Source: CAZXCQ01 sp964639275 (GTDB lineage Bacteria > Desulfobacterota > DSM-4660 > Desulfatiglandales > Desulfatiglandaceae). Taken from it: a DNA stretch of 37,046 nt. The translations under genes and the position numbers were made by a program. This document shows, piece by piece, positions 8,400 to 16,668 of this stretch (the stretch's first letter is position 1; every line of letters starts with the position of its first letter). Below the pieces are notes generated by a model that did not search any database, was not told where the DNA came from, and saw nothing but the letters and a program-made list of their open reading frames with translations. The stretch covers positions 1 to 37,046 of the forward strand of contig CAZXCQ010000018.1 of assembly GCA_964639275.1 (NCBI GenBank). The letters run 5' to 3'.

Positions 8400-8849
8400 A
8401 TGAAAAATTTGAGATTTGCAGGTTACTGGCTGCTTGTGTTTATCGCCCTGGGAGGGCTTGCGCTGGGTGGGTGCGTCACCACTTCAACCAAACCGGCCTC
8501 GGGGCCCCCCCCTGCTTCTGCCTCTTTCCCATGTGTGGAAGAAGGGGAACTGGTCACCGAAATCATCACCGAGGCAAAGCTTTTGGGATTTGATTGCCGC
8601 TTTGACAAATACAAAAAGCAGGACTCTCTTTTCTTCAAGGTGACCCTTCAAAACGCAAGTGATAAACCCCAGCGTTTTCGGGTCAACATATTCCTTGACA
8701 ATGGCAAGGCCGTTGGGGGTCTGGTCCCTCGGAAAGGAAAACCCCCTGTACTCAAGCCCGGTCAAAAGGCCACTGTTGAATACCCGGTCCAGGGCATGGA
8801 CGAAAAACCCGGGGGTGTCACCCTGTTCGTGAAGCCGGCAAGCTATTAG
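8400..8849 (+). CDS. Putative lipoprotein of unknown function
   Basis: 149 residues with a lipoprotein signal: MKNLRFAGYWLLVFIALGG then the lipobox ALGGC (Cys25). The mature part is about 125 residues with a likely beta-sandwich pattern (FFKVTLQNASDKPQRFRVNIF, GGVTLFVKP) that loosely recalls the YcfL/DUF1425 type of periplasmic lipoproteins; I would not rely on that. AAGGAGGG precedes the ATG; an upstream start at 8370 is not supported. It has its own likely promoter and lies 58 bases before the TAXI receptor gene, so it may be co-transcribed with the TRAP operon. Confidence 0.8.
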   Translation: MKNLRFAGYWLLVFIALGGLALGGCVTTSTKPASGPPPASASFPCVEEGELVTEIITEAKLLGFDCRFDKYKKQDSLFFKVTLQNASDKPQRFRVNIFLDNGKAVGGLVPRKGKPPVLKPGQKATVEYPVQGMDEKPGGVTLFVKPASY

Positions 8850-8907
8850 CATGATTACAATGCGTTGTACAAATTCCGAGACGTTAAATTATTAAGGAGG
8901 GAGAAGG

Positions 8908-9879
8908 ATGAAACGGATAAGCTTTGTTGTCATAGTGTGTGTGGCCCTGGCCATTGCCCTGCCTGTTCTGGCCAAGACGACCTACATTTCGATCGGAACG
9001 GGCGGTACCGGCGGGGTTTACTACCCTTATGGGGGCGGCCTTGCCGAGATCTGGTCCAAGTACGTCCCCGGGGTCAAGGCCGTTGCCGAGGTGACAGGGG
9101 CCAGCGTGGAGAACGTCAAGCTCGCTGACAAGGGAGAAACCGTGATCGGTGAGATCATGGGCGACGTGGCCTTTCAGGCCTACTACGGCGAAGGCAAGTT
9201 TGCAGGCAAACCCCAGAGAATCCTTACTCTGGCATCCATGTACCCGAATATCCTGCAGATTGTGACCCTCAAGGGTTCGGGCATCAAGAATGTCACTGAT
9301 TTCAAAGGCAAGACCATCAGTATCGGAGCGCCTGGAAGCGGCACTGCTTTTATGGCGGATCTTGTCCTCAAGGCGCTCGGCATAGATATGAATTCATTCA
9401 AGGTGCGAAGGCTTTCCTTTAATGAAAACGCCAACGCCCTGCGGGACGGGACCATTGATGCCGGTTTCTGGGTCGTGGCGCCGGGGACCAGTTCCATCAT
9501 GGATCTCGCCACCACCCATGATATCGAAATTGTCTCATTTACCCCCGAACAGCAGAAAAAGGTTACCGAGGCATATGGTTTCTACTCGGATTGGAACCTG
9601 GATGGGGGTGTCTACCGCGGTGTGGACAAACCCACGCCCACCATCAGTGTCTGGAACGTGATCATTTGCGAGAAAAGCCTTCCTGTTGACCTGGTCTACA
9701 ACCTGGCGAAGGTCCTTTTTGAGCAAAATGCGTATATGCAGAAAATCCACCCCTTTGCCCGCTATACCACCCCGGAAAATGCAGTGAAAAAGAGCCCCAT
9801 TCCTTTGCATCCGGGCACCATCAAGTTCCTTAAGGAAAACGGCATTGAGGTCCCGGCCAAGCTCATCCCGGGGAAATAA
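8908..9879 (+). CDS. TAXI-family TRAP transporter solute-binding receptor
   Basis: 323 residues. A cleavable signal peptide (MKRISFVVIVCVALAIALPVLA) precedes the mature start KTTYISIGTGGTGGVYYPYGG, the hallmark of TAXI receptors. Later features include the ADKGETVIGEIMGDVAFQAYYG region, GAPGSGTAFMADLVLKALGI and DAGFWVVAPGTSSIMDLA. It is the periplasmic binding protein of a sodium- or proton-driven TRAP importer; TAXI ligands are often dicarboxylates or glutamate-like, unknown here. AAGGAGGGAGAAGG precedes the ATG. It is followed at once by the DUF1850 gene and the fused permease, the standard TAXI arrangement. Confidence 0.95.
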   Translation: MKRISFVVIVCVALAIALPVLAKTTYISIGTGGTGGVYYPYGGGLAEIWSKYVPGVKAVAEVTGASVENVKLADKGETVIGEIMGDVAFQAYYGEGKFAGKPQRILTLASMYPNILQIVTLKGSGIKNVTDFKGKTISIGAPGSGTAFMADLVLKALGIDMNSFKVRRLSFNENANALRDGTIDAGFWVVAPGTSSIMDLATTHDIEIVSFTPEQQKKVTEAYGFYSDWNLDGGVYRGVDKPTPTISVWNVIICEKSLPVDLVYNLAKVLFEQNAYMQKIHPFARYTTPENAVKKSPIPLHPGTIKFLKENGIEVPAKLIPGK

Positions 9880-9882
9880 ACC

Positions 9883-10422
9883 ATGTCAAGGTCAGCCCGG
9901 CCCGTCCTCCTGTTCCTGGCCGGGCTGATTCTCCTTTTCGTGGTGCTCTCCTGGCGGGTCCCGGCGGGGCTGGAACTGACCTTGACACCGGTGGCGGGAA
10001 AAACCCCTTTGCTGGTGTATCCTATCCGGCCTGGCGAGCGCTTTACCCTCCACTATATTCACTCGGTTAATCATCGACCCATCTGGGAAGAGCACAGTGT
10101 GGACCCAGAGGGACGTATCTATGTGGAAGAAGAACGGTTCGTGAGTTTTAGCGCGGGTATGGGATACTGGGAGGGGCACGGACGTCTTGTAAAGCGCGGA
10201 GAGCACCAGGTCATTGAAGACATTCACTGGCCGGTCGGCAGGTTTATTCTCAGGGTGGGGGGCCCGGGCGTTGATCACACGATTATCTGGAGAGGCAGGT
10301 CAACCAGCCTGTCGCGGCTGGTGCCCGGACAGGCCCTGGTGGTGGCGGTACGCAAGGTGGGTCTCATGAGGCGTTTATGGTGCTGGCTTTTCCCCTATCG
10401 TAACGCAGCAGAGGTCCGGTGA
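9883..10422 (+). CDS. DUF1850 protein of the TAXI-TRAP operon
   Basis: 179 residues. One N-terminal hydrophobic helix (~8-24) anchors the protein or acts as a signal, followed by an all-beta-looking domain with GERFTLHYIHSVNHRPIWEEHSV, the typical DUF1850 core containing the F-x-L-x-Y-x-H-S-V motif. DUF1850 genes regularly sit between TAXI receptors and fused TRAP permeases; their role is unknown. It starts 3 bases after the receptor stop codon and ends 7 bases before the permease ATG, so it is part of the same transcript. Confidence 0.9.
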   Translation: MSRSARPVLLFLAGLILLFVVLSWRVPAGLELTLTPVAGKTPLLVYPIRPGERFTLHYIHSVNHRPIWEEHSVDPEGRIYVEEERFVSFSAGMGYWEGHGRLVKRGEHQVIEDIHWPVGRFILRVGGPGVDHTIIWRGRSTSLSRLVPGQALVVAVRKVGLMRRLWCWLFPYRNAAEVR

Positions 10423-10429
10423 GCTGGCC

Positions 10430-12409
10430 ATGGCGATAGAAGACAAGCAGGAAGAACATATGGTTAAAGAAGAGGCCTGGCCGGCGGACGATCATGCCCC
10501 CGACTGCAATCAAAGGCTGGTGGCGATCATGGCAAAGGTGGTCGCCGTCCTGGGCATTGCCCTGAGCCTTTACCAGCTCTGGACGGCCGGCCTGATCGCC
10601 CTTCCGGCCATGGTGCAGCGTTCGGTGCATCTGTCAGCAATTCTGGCCCTCACCTTTATCTTGCGCCCCCCCTTTCCAAAGGCACGGAAGGACAAACTCA
10701 CTTTCTGGTTTTTTCTGGACATGGCCCTGGCCGCGGCATCCCTTTATTGTGCCTATTACGTCGTCTACAATCTCCAGGCCATCTTTGATCGTCAGGGCGA
10801 TTGGATCTTGAGCGACTATCTGGTCAGCGGGCTGGGGATCCTGCTCATGCTGGAGGCATGCCGCAGGGTGATCGGGTGGACCATGGCCGGCATTTGCGTG
10901 GCGGCCATTGTGTATGCCATGTACGGCCCCTACATGCCGGAGCTGATCGCCCACAAGGGGTACAGCCTGGAACGGATATCCACCACGTTGTTTCTGACCA
11001 CCGAGGGGATCTTTGGGGTTCCCATGTATGTGGCCTCGACCTTTGTGTTTGTTTTTGTACTTTTTGGGGCCTTTCTGGATGTAACGGGCGGGGGCAACTT
11101 CTTTATCAACATGGCCTATGCCCTAACCGGGCGTTTCAGCGGCGGCCCGGCAAAAACCGCTGTTATCGCCAGCGGCTTTATGGGCTCGGTCTCCGGGTCT
11201 GCCGTGGGCAACGTGGTGGCCACCGGGTCTTTTACCATCCCCATGATGAAGCGGATCGGGTATCGGCCGCACGTGGCAGGCGCTATTGAGGCGGCGGCCA
11301 GTACCGGGGGACAGCTCATGCCTCCCATCATGGGAGCCGGTGCCTTCTTGATGGCCGAGTTCACCAACACCAGCTATCTGACGATCATCAAGGTGGCATT
11401 CATACCCGCTGTACTGTATTACATGACGGTATTGCTTTTTGTGCATTTTGAGGCCAAGAAGGAAGGTCTCAAGGGCCAGGCAAAGGAGGCACTCCCGCGC
11501 GTGTGGACCGTGCTCAAAAACGGTCTTCACTTCATCATCCCGGTGGCTGTCCTGATCTATGTGCTGATGGCAAATTTCTCGCCCATGAGGGCGGGCTTTG
11601 TTGCAGTGGTGAGCACCTACCTGGCAGCAATGGTGCGCAAATCCAGCCGGTTGGGACTCAGAAAACTCCTGGAGGCACTTGAAAAGGGTGCCAAGAACGC
11701 CATCATGGTGTCGGTGGCCTGCGGTGCCGCCGGAATCATCGTTGGCATGGTTAGCCTTACGGGTATGGGGTTGAAATTCAGCAGCCTGGTGCTCGATTTG
11801 AGTTTTGGCATCGAGCTCCTCGCCATCGTCCTCATTGGCCTGGCTTCCCTGGTGCTCGGCATGGGTCTTCCGGTGACCGCCTCCTACATCGTCCTGGCGA
11901 CCCTCTCAGGCCCGGCGCTCCTGGATATGGGTGTCCCGCTCCTGGTGACCCATATGATCGTCTTCTGGTACTCCCAGGATGCCAATGTAACCCCGCCGGT
12001 GAGCCTGGCAAGCTTCGCAGGGGCCGGAATCGCCAGTGCCAATCCCATGCAGACCGCCTTTGTCTCATGGAAACTGGCCAAGGGGCTTTACATTATCCCG
12101 ATCGTCATGGCCTACCGCCCCATACTGGGCATCGGAGCAAATCACGACCTCTTTGCCTGGCAAACGATTGAACCGATGATTGCCACTGCCTTCGGGCTGC
12201 TGGCCTTTGCCGCTGCCCTGGAGCGCTATTTACTCCGCAAGGCCACCTGGCCTGAAACGGCGTTGTTTGTCCTTGCTGGGGCAGGGCTCTTCTGGCCCAC
12301 GTGGCAGACCGACGTGATCGGCTTTGTCTTGCTGGCCGTCGTCGTCCTCCTGCAAAGATTCTACAGGCCCGCAAACCCCCATCCCCTTCAATACCAGTCC
12401 CCTATGTGA
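10430..12409 (+). CDS. TRAP transporter permease, fused 4TM/12TM (DctQM-type) subunit
   Basis: 659 residues. After a ~35-residue polar N-terminus come about four hydrophobic helices (DctQ-like part, to ~150), then a large DctM-like part with about twelve helices. Recognisable DctM features are GPAKTAVIASGFMGSVSGSAVGNVVATGSFTIPMMKR-like text (~240-280), the AAASTGGQLMPPIMGAGAFLMAEF segment, and near the end the LGMGLPVTASYIVLA and DANVTPPVSLASFAGAGIA segments. It forms the transport channel used with the TAXI receptor. An alternative start at 10460 has a better AGGAAG site. The 3' end overlaps a vapC fragment on the other strand (12388-12483). Confidence 0.95.
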   Translation: MAIEDKQEEHMVKEEAWPADDHAPDCNQRLVAIMAKVVAVLGIALSLYQLWTAGLIALPAMVQRSVHLSAILALTFILRPPFPKARKDKLTFWFFLDMALAAASLYCAYYVVYNLQAIFDRQGDWILSDYLVSGLGILLMLEACRRVIGWTMAGICVAAIVYAMYGPYMPELIAHKGYSLERISTTLFLTTEGIFGVPMYVASTFVFVFVLFGAFLDVTGGGNFFINMAYALTGRFSGGPAKTAVIASGFMGSVSGSAVGNVVATGSFTIPMMKRIGYRPHVAGAIEAAASTGGQLMPPIMGAGAFLMAEFTNTSYLTIIKVAFIPAVLYYMTVLLFVHFEAKKEGLKGQAKEALPRVWTVLKNGLHFIIPVAVLIYVLMANFSPMRAGFVAVVSTYLAAMVRKSSRLGLRKLLEALEKGAKNAIMVSVACGAAGIIVGMVSLTGMGLKFSSLVLDLSFGIELLAIVLIGLASLVLGMGLPVTASYIVLATLSGPALLDMGVPLLVTHMIVFWYSQDANVTPPVSLASFAGAGIASANPMQTAFVSWKLAKGLYIIPIVMAYRPILGIGANHDLFAWQTIEPMIATAFGLLAFAAALERYLLRKATWPETALFVLAGAGLFWPTWQTDVIGFVLLAVVVLLQRFYRPANPHPLQYQSPM

Positions 12410-12483
12410 AGGTGCTTTATCCGCGCGAACTCCTGCGTGTTGTGGGTAACCAGTGTGGCGTTGTTGGCCCGGGCCAATTTCTC
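12388..12483 (-). pseudogene. vapC-type PIN-domain toxin gene, C-terminal fragment
   Basis: Thirty-one sense codons and a stop, in frame with and directly after the stop codon of the REC/HisKA remnant at 12484. The peptide contains ARANNATLVTHNTQEFARI and ends HLHIGDWY. That is the typical end of VapC ribonuclease toxins (A-L-V-T-x-N-x-x-E-F, then a final D-W or N-W). Everything upstream of the last quarter of the PIN domain is missing, and no vapB antitoxin is seen. It overlaps the last 22 bases of the TRAP permease gene. It is too short to appear as a gene on its own. Confidence 0.75.
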
Positions 12484-12879
12484 TCACATCTGATCGTCGT
12501 TTTTGGCATGCATTTCCGCGACAGAAATATTCCCCTTGATGACGCTGAGGATATTGTTAAAGTCATGGGCCAGACCACCGGCAAGGATGGCACTTGATTG
12601 AAGCTTTCCGGCCTTGAGGAACTCCTCTTCCATCTTCTTGCGGTTTGAAATGTCGCGGATGATTCCGGAGGAGTCAGGAGCGAATACAACCCCTTCAATG
12701 TCGGGTAGCTTGATATCCAGCAGGATGAGGTTGAAAAATTTCTCGCTGGCCTTTTCAAGCGCTTCTCGTCCATTTTCAGCGGTCTCTGGCTCATAGCCCT
12801 CTTCCACAAATATGCGTGTCAGGAGCTTGCGGATCCCCTCTTCATCGTCCACGATCAGGATGCGTTTTTGCATATCCAT
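12484..12879 (-). pseudogene. Receiver/HisKA mosaic remnant
   Basis: An open frame of 131 residues that joins two unrelated halves. Residues 1-62 are the first half of a response regulator receiver (RILIVDDEEGIRKLL, then NLILLDIKLPDIEG with the phosphoacceptor Asp), broken before strands 4 and 5. Residues ~63-131 are the end of a PAS linker (GIIRDISNRKKMEEEFLKAGKLQ) and the start of a HisKA domain (LAGGLAHDFNNILSVIKGN). No ATPase domain follows; the frame stops and runs into a vapC tail. It is 43 bases downstream of the hybrid kinase. It could be translated (GGAAGAG before the ATG), but neither half can fold as a complete domain. Confidence 0.8.
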
Positions 12880-12922
12880 TCACTCTTCCATCGTAACAAC
12901 GGGTAATCGCTCTATGTTCACT

Positions 12923-15900
12923 CTAACAGAAAAAATGTGGTCCTCCCACCCGGTTATAATCCTTATAGGCGGGAGACTGGGCCAGGACTTTCCTTACCTT
13001 CCGGGCCAAGGAGTCGGGCGAGAAGGGCTTCTGGATAAATTCAATCCCTTTCTCGAACACGCCATGGTTGACAATAGCGTTATGCGCATATCCCGACATA
13101 TACAGGACCTTTGTCTGAGGATAGCGTGACGTCATCCGCTCTGCCAGGTCCCTGCCGTTCATGCCCGGCAGGACCATGTCGGTCAAAAGAAGATGGACCT
13201 CCCCCTCGTGCCCGGTAAGGACCTCCAGGGCCGCTTCCCCGCTCTCGGCCTTCAGGACCGTGTATCCATAGGCCGAAAGGGCGCTCGTAGCCAATTCCCT
13301 GACGGACTGGTCGTCTTCCACCACCAGGATCGTTTCTGGACCTCCAACCGTTTCCCTTGGTGACTCTTCTTTTCTCAGGGTTTCAGTCCCTTCGGCCCTG
13401 GGAAAATAGATCTTAAAGGTCGTTCCCTTCCCGGGTTCGCTATAGACCCAGATGAAGCCATTGCTTTGTTTGACAATGCCGTAAACCGTGGAAAGCCCCA
13501 GCCCCGTGCCCTTGCCTTTCTCTTTGGTGGTAAAGAAGGGCTCAAAGATCTGGGATCGGGTCTCTTCGTCCATCCCTTCTCCCGTGTCACTTATGGCCAA
13601 CATCACGTACGGCCCCGGGGTGAGCTCTACCCCATGGTTGCGGGCATACGCATCATCGAGGTCCACATTGGTCGTTTCGATGGTGAGCTTTCCTCCCTGG
13701 GCCATGGCATCCCTGGCATTTACGGCCAGGTTCATAATTATCTGCGCGATCTGCCCGGGATCTACCCTGACCTTCCACAGATCGGATCTCAGGGCCTTCA
13801 GCAATCGGATATCCTCGCCAATCAGAGGGCCGAGCATCTTTTCCGTATCCCTTAAGACCCTGTTCAGGTCCAGCACCACCGGCTGGATGACCTGCCTGCG
13901 GCTGGAGGCCAGGAGCTGCCGGGTCAAGTCGGCGGCCTGCTCCCCTGCCCGCTTGATCTGCTCCATGTCGTCATAGAGGGGGTTGTTTCTTCCCATGGCC
14001 ATCATCACCAGATCCGAATAGCCAATGATGGTTGTGAGCAGGTTGTTAAAATCATGGGCGATCCCGCCTGCCAGCCTGCCAACGGCCTCCATCTTTTGGC
14101 CGTGAAGGAGTTGGGCCTCAAGCCGCCTTTTCTCTTCCTCTGCCTTTTTTCTTTCGGTAACGTCTCGCACGATACCCCGAAATCCCACCGCTCTCCCCTT
14201 TGAATCCTTCATCAGGGCAGTGGAGGTCTCCACATATATTTCTTCCCCATCCCTCCCTTTGATTTTCCATTCAAAACCTTTAACGGGCATTCCCGTAGTG
14301 TAAACTTGATTATAAACGTTATACACTTCCTTTGCGGTCTCCTCATCCATAAACACCCTGTAATTGACGCCCATTAATTCCTCCCTGGAATACCCACCTA
14401 ATTTGAGTATGGAATCATTGAAAAATAGAAAATTGCCGGCTAGGTCAACCTCATAATAGCCCTCTTCTATTTCTCTCAGGATGCTTCGGTATCTTTCCTC
14501 GCTCTCCCGGAGTGCCTCCTGTACTCTCTTGTGATCCGTAATGTCCTGGACCACGGCAATATGGCAATTCGGCTTTTCATCCACATCCCACATGGGGGAT
14601 GTGGTAAGATTCACCCAGATAATGGAACCATCCTTTCGGATATATCGCTTCTCAAACGTGGACTCCCTAATCTCACCCCCTATTAGCCTTTGGATGTTAT
14701 CCAGAGACGGCTGCAGATCATCCGGATGGGTAATTTCCATCAGGGTGATTTCAGCTATTTCTTCCTGCGCATAGCCGATAATATTACAGTACTTTTGATT
14801 AACCCTCAGAAATCGCCCGGTTTCGGTCTCAACCTGACCGACGCCCACAGCTGCCTGCTCAAATATGATACGAAATCTCTCCTCACTCTCTCTCAGTGCC
14901 TTTACTGCCCGGTCTCGTTCCGCCTCGCGGCGTTCCAGAGACTCGGCCATCATGTCAAAGCGGTAGGCCAGTTGACCGATCTCCCCAGGGACGTAGGGTG
15001 GCCCGCTACGGATGGCCAAATCCCCTGCCGCCAGCTGCTTGGTCATATGGAGCAGCCGCCTCACAGGGGAGAGGACAAAAAGGCCCGAAATGAACCACCC
15101 TCCCACAAGTCCGATCAGCGCCACCAGCAGCAACAGGATAAGGCTCTGGATCGTCTTCCGTCTAACGTCGGCAAAGGCCAGGGCTTTCGGGATGGTGACG
15201 CCCATATGGACGGCCTCAGTCCCGGCCCCCACTGATGTAAACCCAAAAAGGCACGGCTTGCTGTCCAGGTCGATCCCCTTCGCCACCCCCTCCCTTCTGG
15301 TCAACATGGTCCTGATAAGAGGTTGTTCAGGCATGGCCTTGCCGATCAAATCCTCCGGATCAGGGAGGTGGACCAAAATCGTTCCATTGCTGTCAATCAT
15401 GTTCAGGCTCATTCCTTTGGGGAGCTTACTCTTCCTCAGAGCCTTCCCCATCCACGCCAAATCCAGCCCAACAGAGAGCACGGTCGTGATCTCACCCTTA
15501 TGGTCCAGAACAGGGTAGGCCAGGACAATGAGAGGACTGCCGCTGATCCGGCCGAGCATATATTCTCCTATCACAAAGCCGCGGGTCTGTATGACCCGCC
15601 GGAACCACGGCCGATCGGCAAAACTGGTCGGCCTGCCAACGGGAGGGGCGCTGGCAAATACCTCACCATCCGGCCGGGCAGCAGCAAGGCCGGTATAGGC
15701 CTTGGTTTGTCTTAACAGGTTGGCAAAGATCGTTGAGCAGCTCTCCGGTTCATGCTGCAGGACCTGGGGGATTTGTGAAAGGGTAAAAAGGGTCTCTCGC
15801 GCATTCGTAATGATATGCTCATAGAGGGCCAATTCCTCACGGGCCACCCGCAGAGTTTCATCCGATGCCATAACCCGGGCCTTCGCACGCTCTTCAAGGC

Positions 15901-15997
15901 TATAATAGATGAGCAGCCCCGCGGCCGGAAGGATAGCGATAAGGACGAGCAGGATAATTCGTCCGCGCAGGGTGGAAAAAAAGGAAAACCGTTCCAT
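12923..15997 (-). CDS. Hybrid sensor histidine kinase (dCache-HAMP-PAS-PAS-HisKA-HATPase-REC)
   Basis: 1024 residues. Order: TM helix (~12-34), periplasmic dCache-like sensor (~40-280) with the DRPWFRRVIQT and YMLGRISGSPLIVLAYPV motifs, a second TM helix (~284-310), HAMP, two PAS domains (~375-490 and ~500-620), HisKA with AGGIAHDFNNLL (phospho-His ~648), HATPase (N-box NLAVNARDAM, G1 ISDTGEGM, G2 GKGTGLGLSTVYG), and a receiver with DD at ~895-896 and the phospho-Asp in LLLTDMVLPG (~940). A membrane sensor of a small ligand that passes phosphate His to Asp. The ATG at 15997 has GGAGG upstream; the frame also opens at a TTG 12 bases earlier. No output domain, so a separate partner is expected. 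Confidence 0.95.
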   Translation of the reverse strand: MERFSFFSTLRGRIILLVLIAILPAAGLLIYYSLEERAKARVMASDETLRVAREELALYEHIITNARETLFTLSQIPQVLQHEPESCSTIFANLLRQTKAYTGLAAARPDGEVFASAPPVGRPTSFADRPWFRRVIQTRGFVIGEYMLGRISGSPLIVLAYPVLDHKGEITTVLSVGLDLAWMGKALRKSKLPKGMSLNMIDSNGTILVHLPDPEDLIGKAMPEQPLIRTMLTRREGVAKGIDLDSKPCLFGFTSVGAGTEAVHMGVTIPKALAFADVRRKTIQSLILLLLVALIGLVGGWFISGLFVLSPVRRLLHMTKQLAAGDLAIRSGPPYVPGEIGQLAYRFDMMAESLERREAERDRAVKALRESEERFRIIFEQAAVGVGQVETETGRFLRVNQKYCNIIGYAQEEIAEITLMEITHPDDLQPSLDNIQRLIGGEIRESTFEKRYIRKDGSIIWVNLTTSPMWDVDEKPNCHIAVVQDITDHKRVQEALRESEERYRSILREIEEGYYEVDLAGNFLFFNDSILKLGGYSREELMGVNYRVFMDEETAKEVYNVYNQVYTTGMPVKGFEWKIKGRDGEEIYVETSTALMKDSKGRAVGFRGIVRDVTERKKAEEEKRRLEAQLLHGQKMEAVGRLAGGIAHDFNNLLTTIIGYSDLVMMAMGRNNPLYDDMEQIKRAGEQAADLTRQLLASSRRQVIQPVVLDLNRVLRDTEKMLGPLIGEDIRLLKALRSDLWKVRVDPGQIAQIIMNLAVNARDAMAQGGKLTIETTNVDLDDAYARNHGVELTPGPYVMLAISDTGEGMDEETRSQIFEPFFTTKEKGKGTGLGLSTVYGIVKQSNGFIWVYSEPGKGTTFKIYFPRAEGTETLRKEESPRETVGGPETILVVEDDQSVRELATSALSAYGYTVLKAESGEAALEVLTGHEGEVHLLLTDMVLPGMNGRDLAERMTSRYPQTKVLYMSGYAHNAIVNHGVFEKGIEFIQKPFSPDSLARKVRKVLAQSPAYKDYNRVGGPHFFC

Positions 15998-16047
15998 GGC
16001 AGCCTCCAATACTTGAAAGTTGAAACTGGAGATTTGAAACTGGAAAC

Positions 16048-16078
16048 TGGCCTCCGGCCCGTAGCGGGCCTACGCCCC
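16048..16078. repeat. 31-bp inverted repeat, left arm
   Basis: The 31 bases 16048-16078 (beginning TGGCCTCCGGCCCG) are the exact reverse complement of 16584-16614. The two arms flank the DUF1640 gene and its promoter. The arm itself contains a GGCCCG/CGGGCC hairpin, and it sits among TTGAAACTGG-type degenerate repeats at 16013-16050. Confidence 0.85.
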
Positions 16079-16182
16079 CGCTTCCAGCCCGTAGGGCCTC
16101 CAGGCCGGAGGGGAGGGATACTTGTCGAAGCTCTCGCCCTTGTCGGGGAAACTGGATCCATCTTTTGTTCTGGAATATCAAC

Positions 16183-16211
16183 TTGACATGTAATGTCGCT
16201 ATCTCTATAAT
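16183..16211 (+). promoter_or_regulatory. Perfect-consensus sigma-70 promoter of the DUF1640 gene (copy 1)
   Basis: TTGACA (16183-16188), a 17-base spacer, TATAAT (16206-16211). All twelve bases match consensus, 46 bases before the ATG at 16258. The same region recurs at 18243-18271 and 20282-20310. Confidence 0.85.
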
Positions 16212-16257
16212 TTACATAAAAAACAAGGTCTTTTGATTCATTTCTCGGGACGGTAAC

Positions 16258-16521
16258 ATGCCAAGCACTCTCACATTTGATACTCTGGCTTACGTGAAAA
16301 GGCTTAGGTCAGCAGGGGTCACAGAGGAACAGGCCGAAATCCACGCGGAAGCCCTTGCTGAAATACTAGAAGAGCGGATTGCCACTAAACAGGACCTTAA
16401 AGAGCTTGAATTGGCTTTAAAACATGACCTTGCCAATATTAAATCAGAAATCATCAAATGGGTGGAGGGCATGTTGGTTGCCCAGGCGGCAATCGTAGCA
16501 ACCCTGGTAAAGCTTCTATAG
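16258..16521 (+). CDS. DUF1640 coiled-coil small membrane protein
   Basis: 87 residues. It starts FDTLAYVKRLRSAGVTEEQAEIHAEALAE, followed by the coiled-coil block TKQDLKELELALKHDLANIKSEI, and ends with a hydrophobic helix MLVAQAAIVATLVKLL. This is the pattern of bacterial DUF1640 (CCDC90-like) proteins: a helical hairpin, a coiled coil and a C-terminal membrane anchor. Their function is unknown; small coiled-coil anchors of this kind probably oligomerise. It has a perfect promoter, lies between two convergent or tail-on signalling genes, and is enclosed by a 31-bp inverted repeat. Two damaged relatives lie at 18287-18520 and 20282-20450. Confidence 0.88.
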   Translation: MPSTLTFDTLAYVKRLRSAGVTEEQAEIHAEALAEILEERIATKQDLKELELALKHDLANIKSEIIKWVEGMLVAQAAIVATLVKLL

Positions 16522-16583
16522 CTTTTCAGAAACAAATCCCCCAGTTTTGCCGCCAGGACGGGATCTCCGACAAGCATCCCTCC

Positions 16584-16614
16584 GGGGCGTAGGCCCGCTA
16601 CGGGCCGGAGGCCA
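16584..16614. repeat. 31-bp inverted repeat, right arm
   Basis: Exact reverse complement of 16048-16078, ending 54 bases before the HD-GYP stop codon. It is followed by three copies of the octamer CAAAATCC at about 16639-16662. Confidence 0.85.
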
Positions 16615-16668
16615 GCATCCAGTTTTAAATTTTCATTCCAAAATCCAAAATCCAAAATCCAAGAACGG

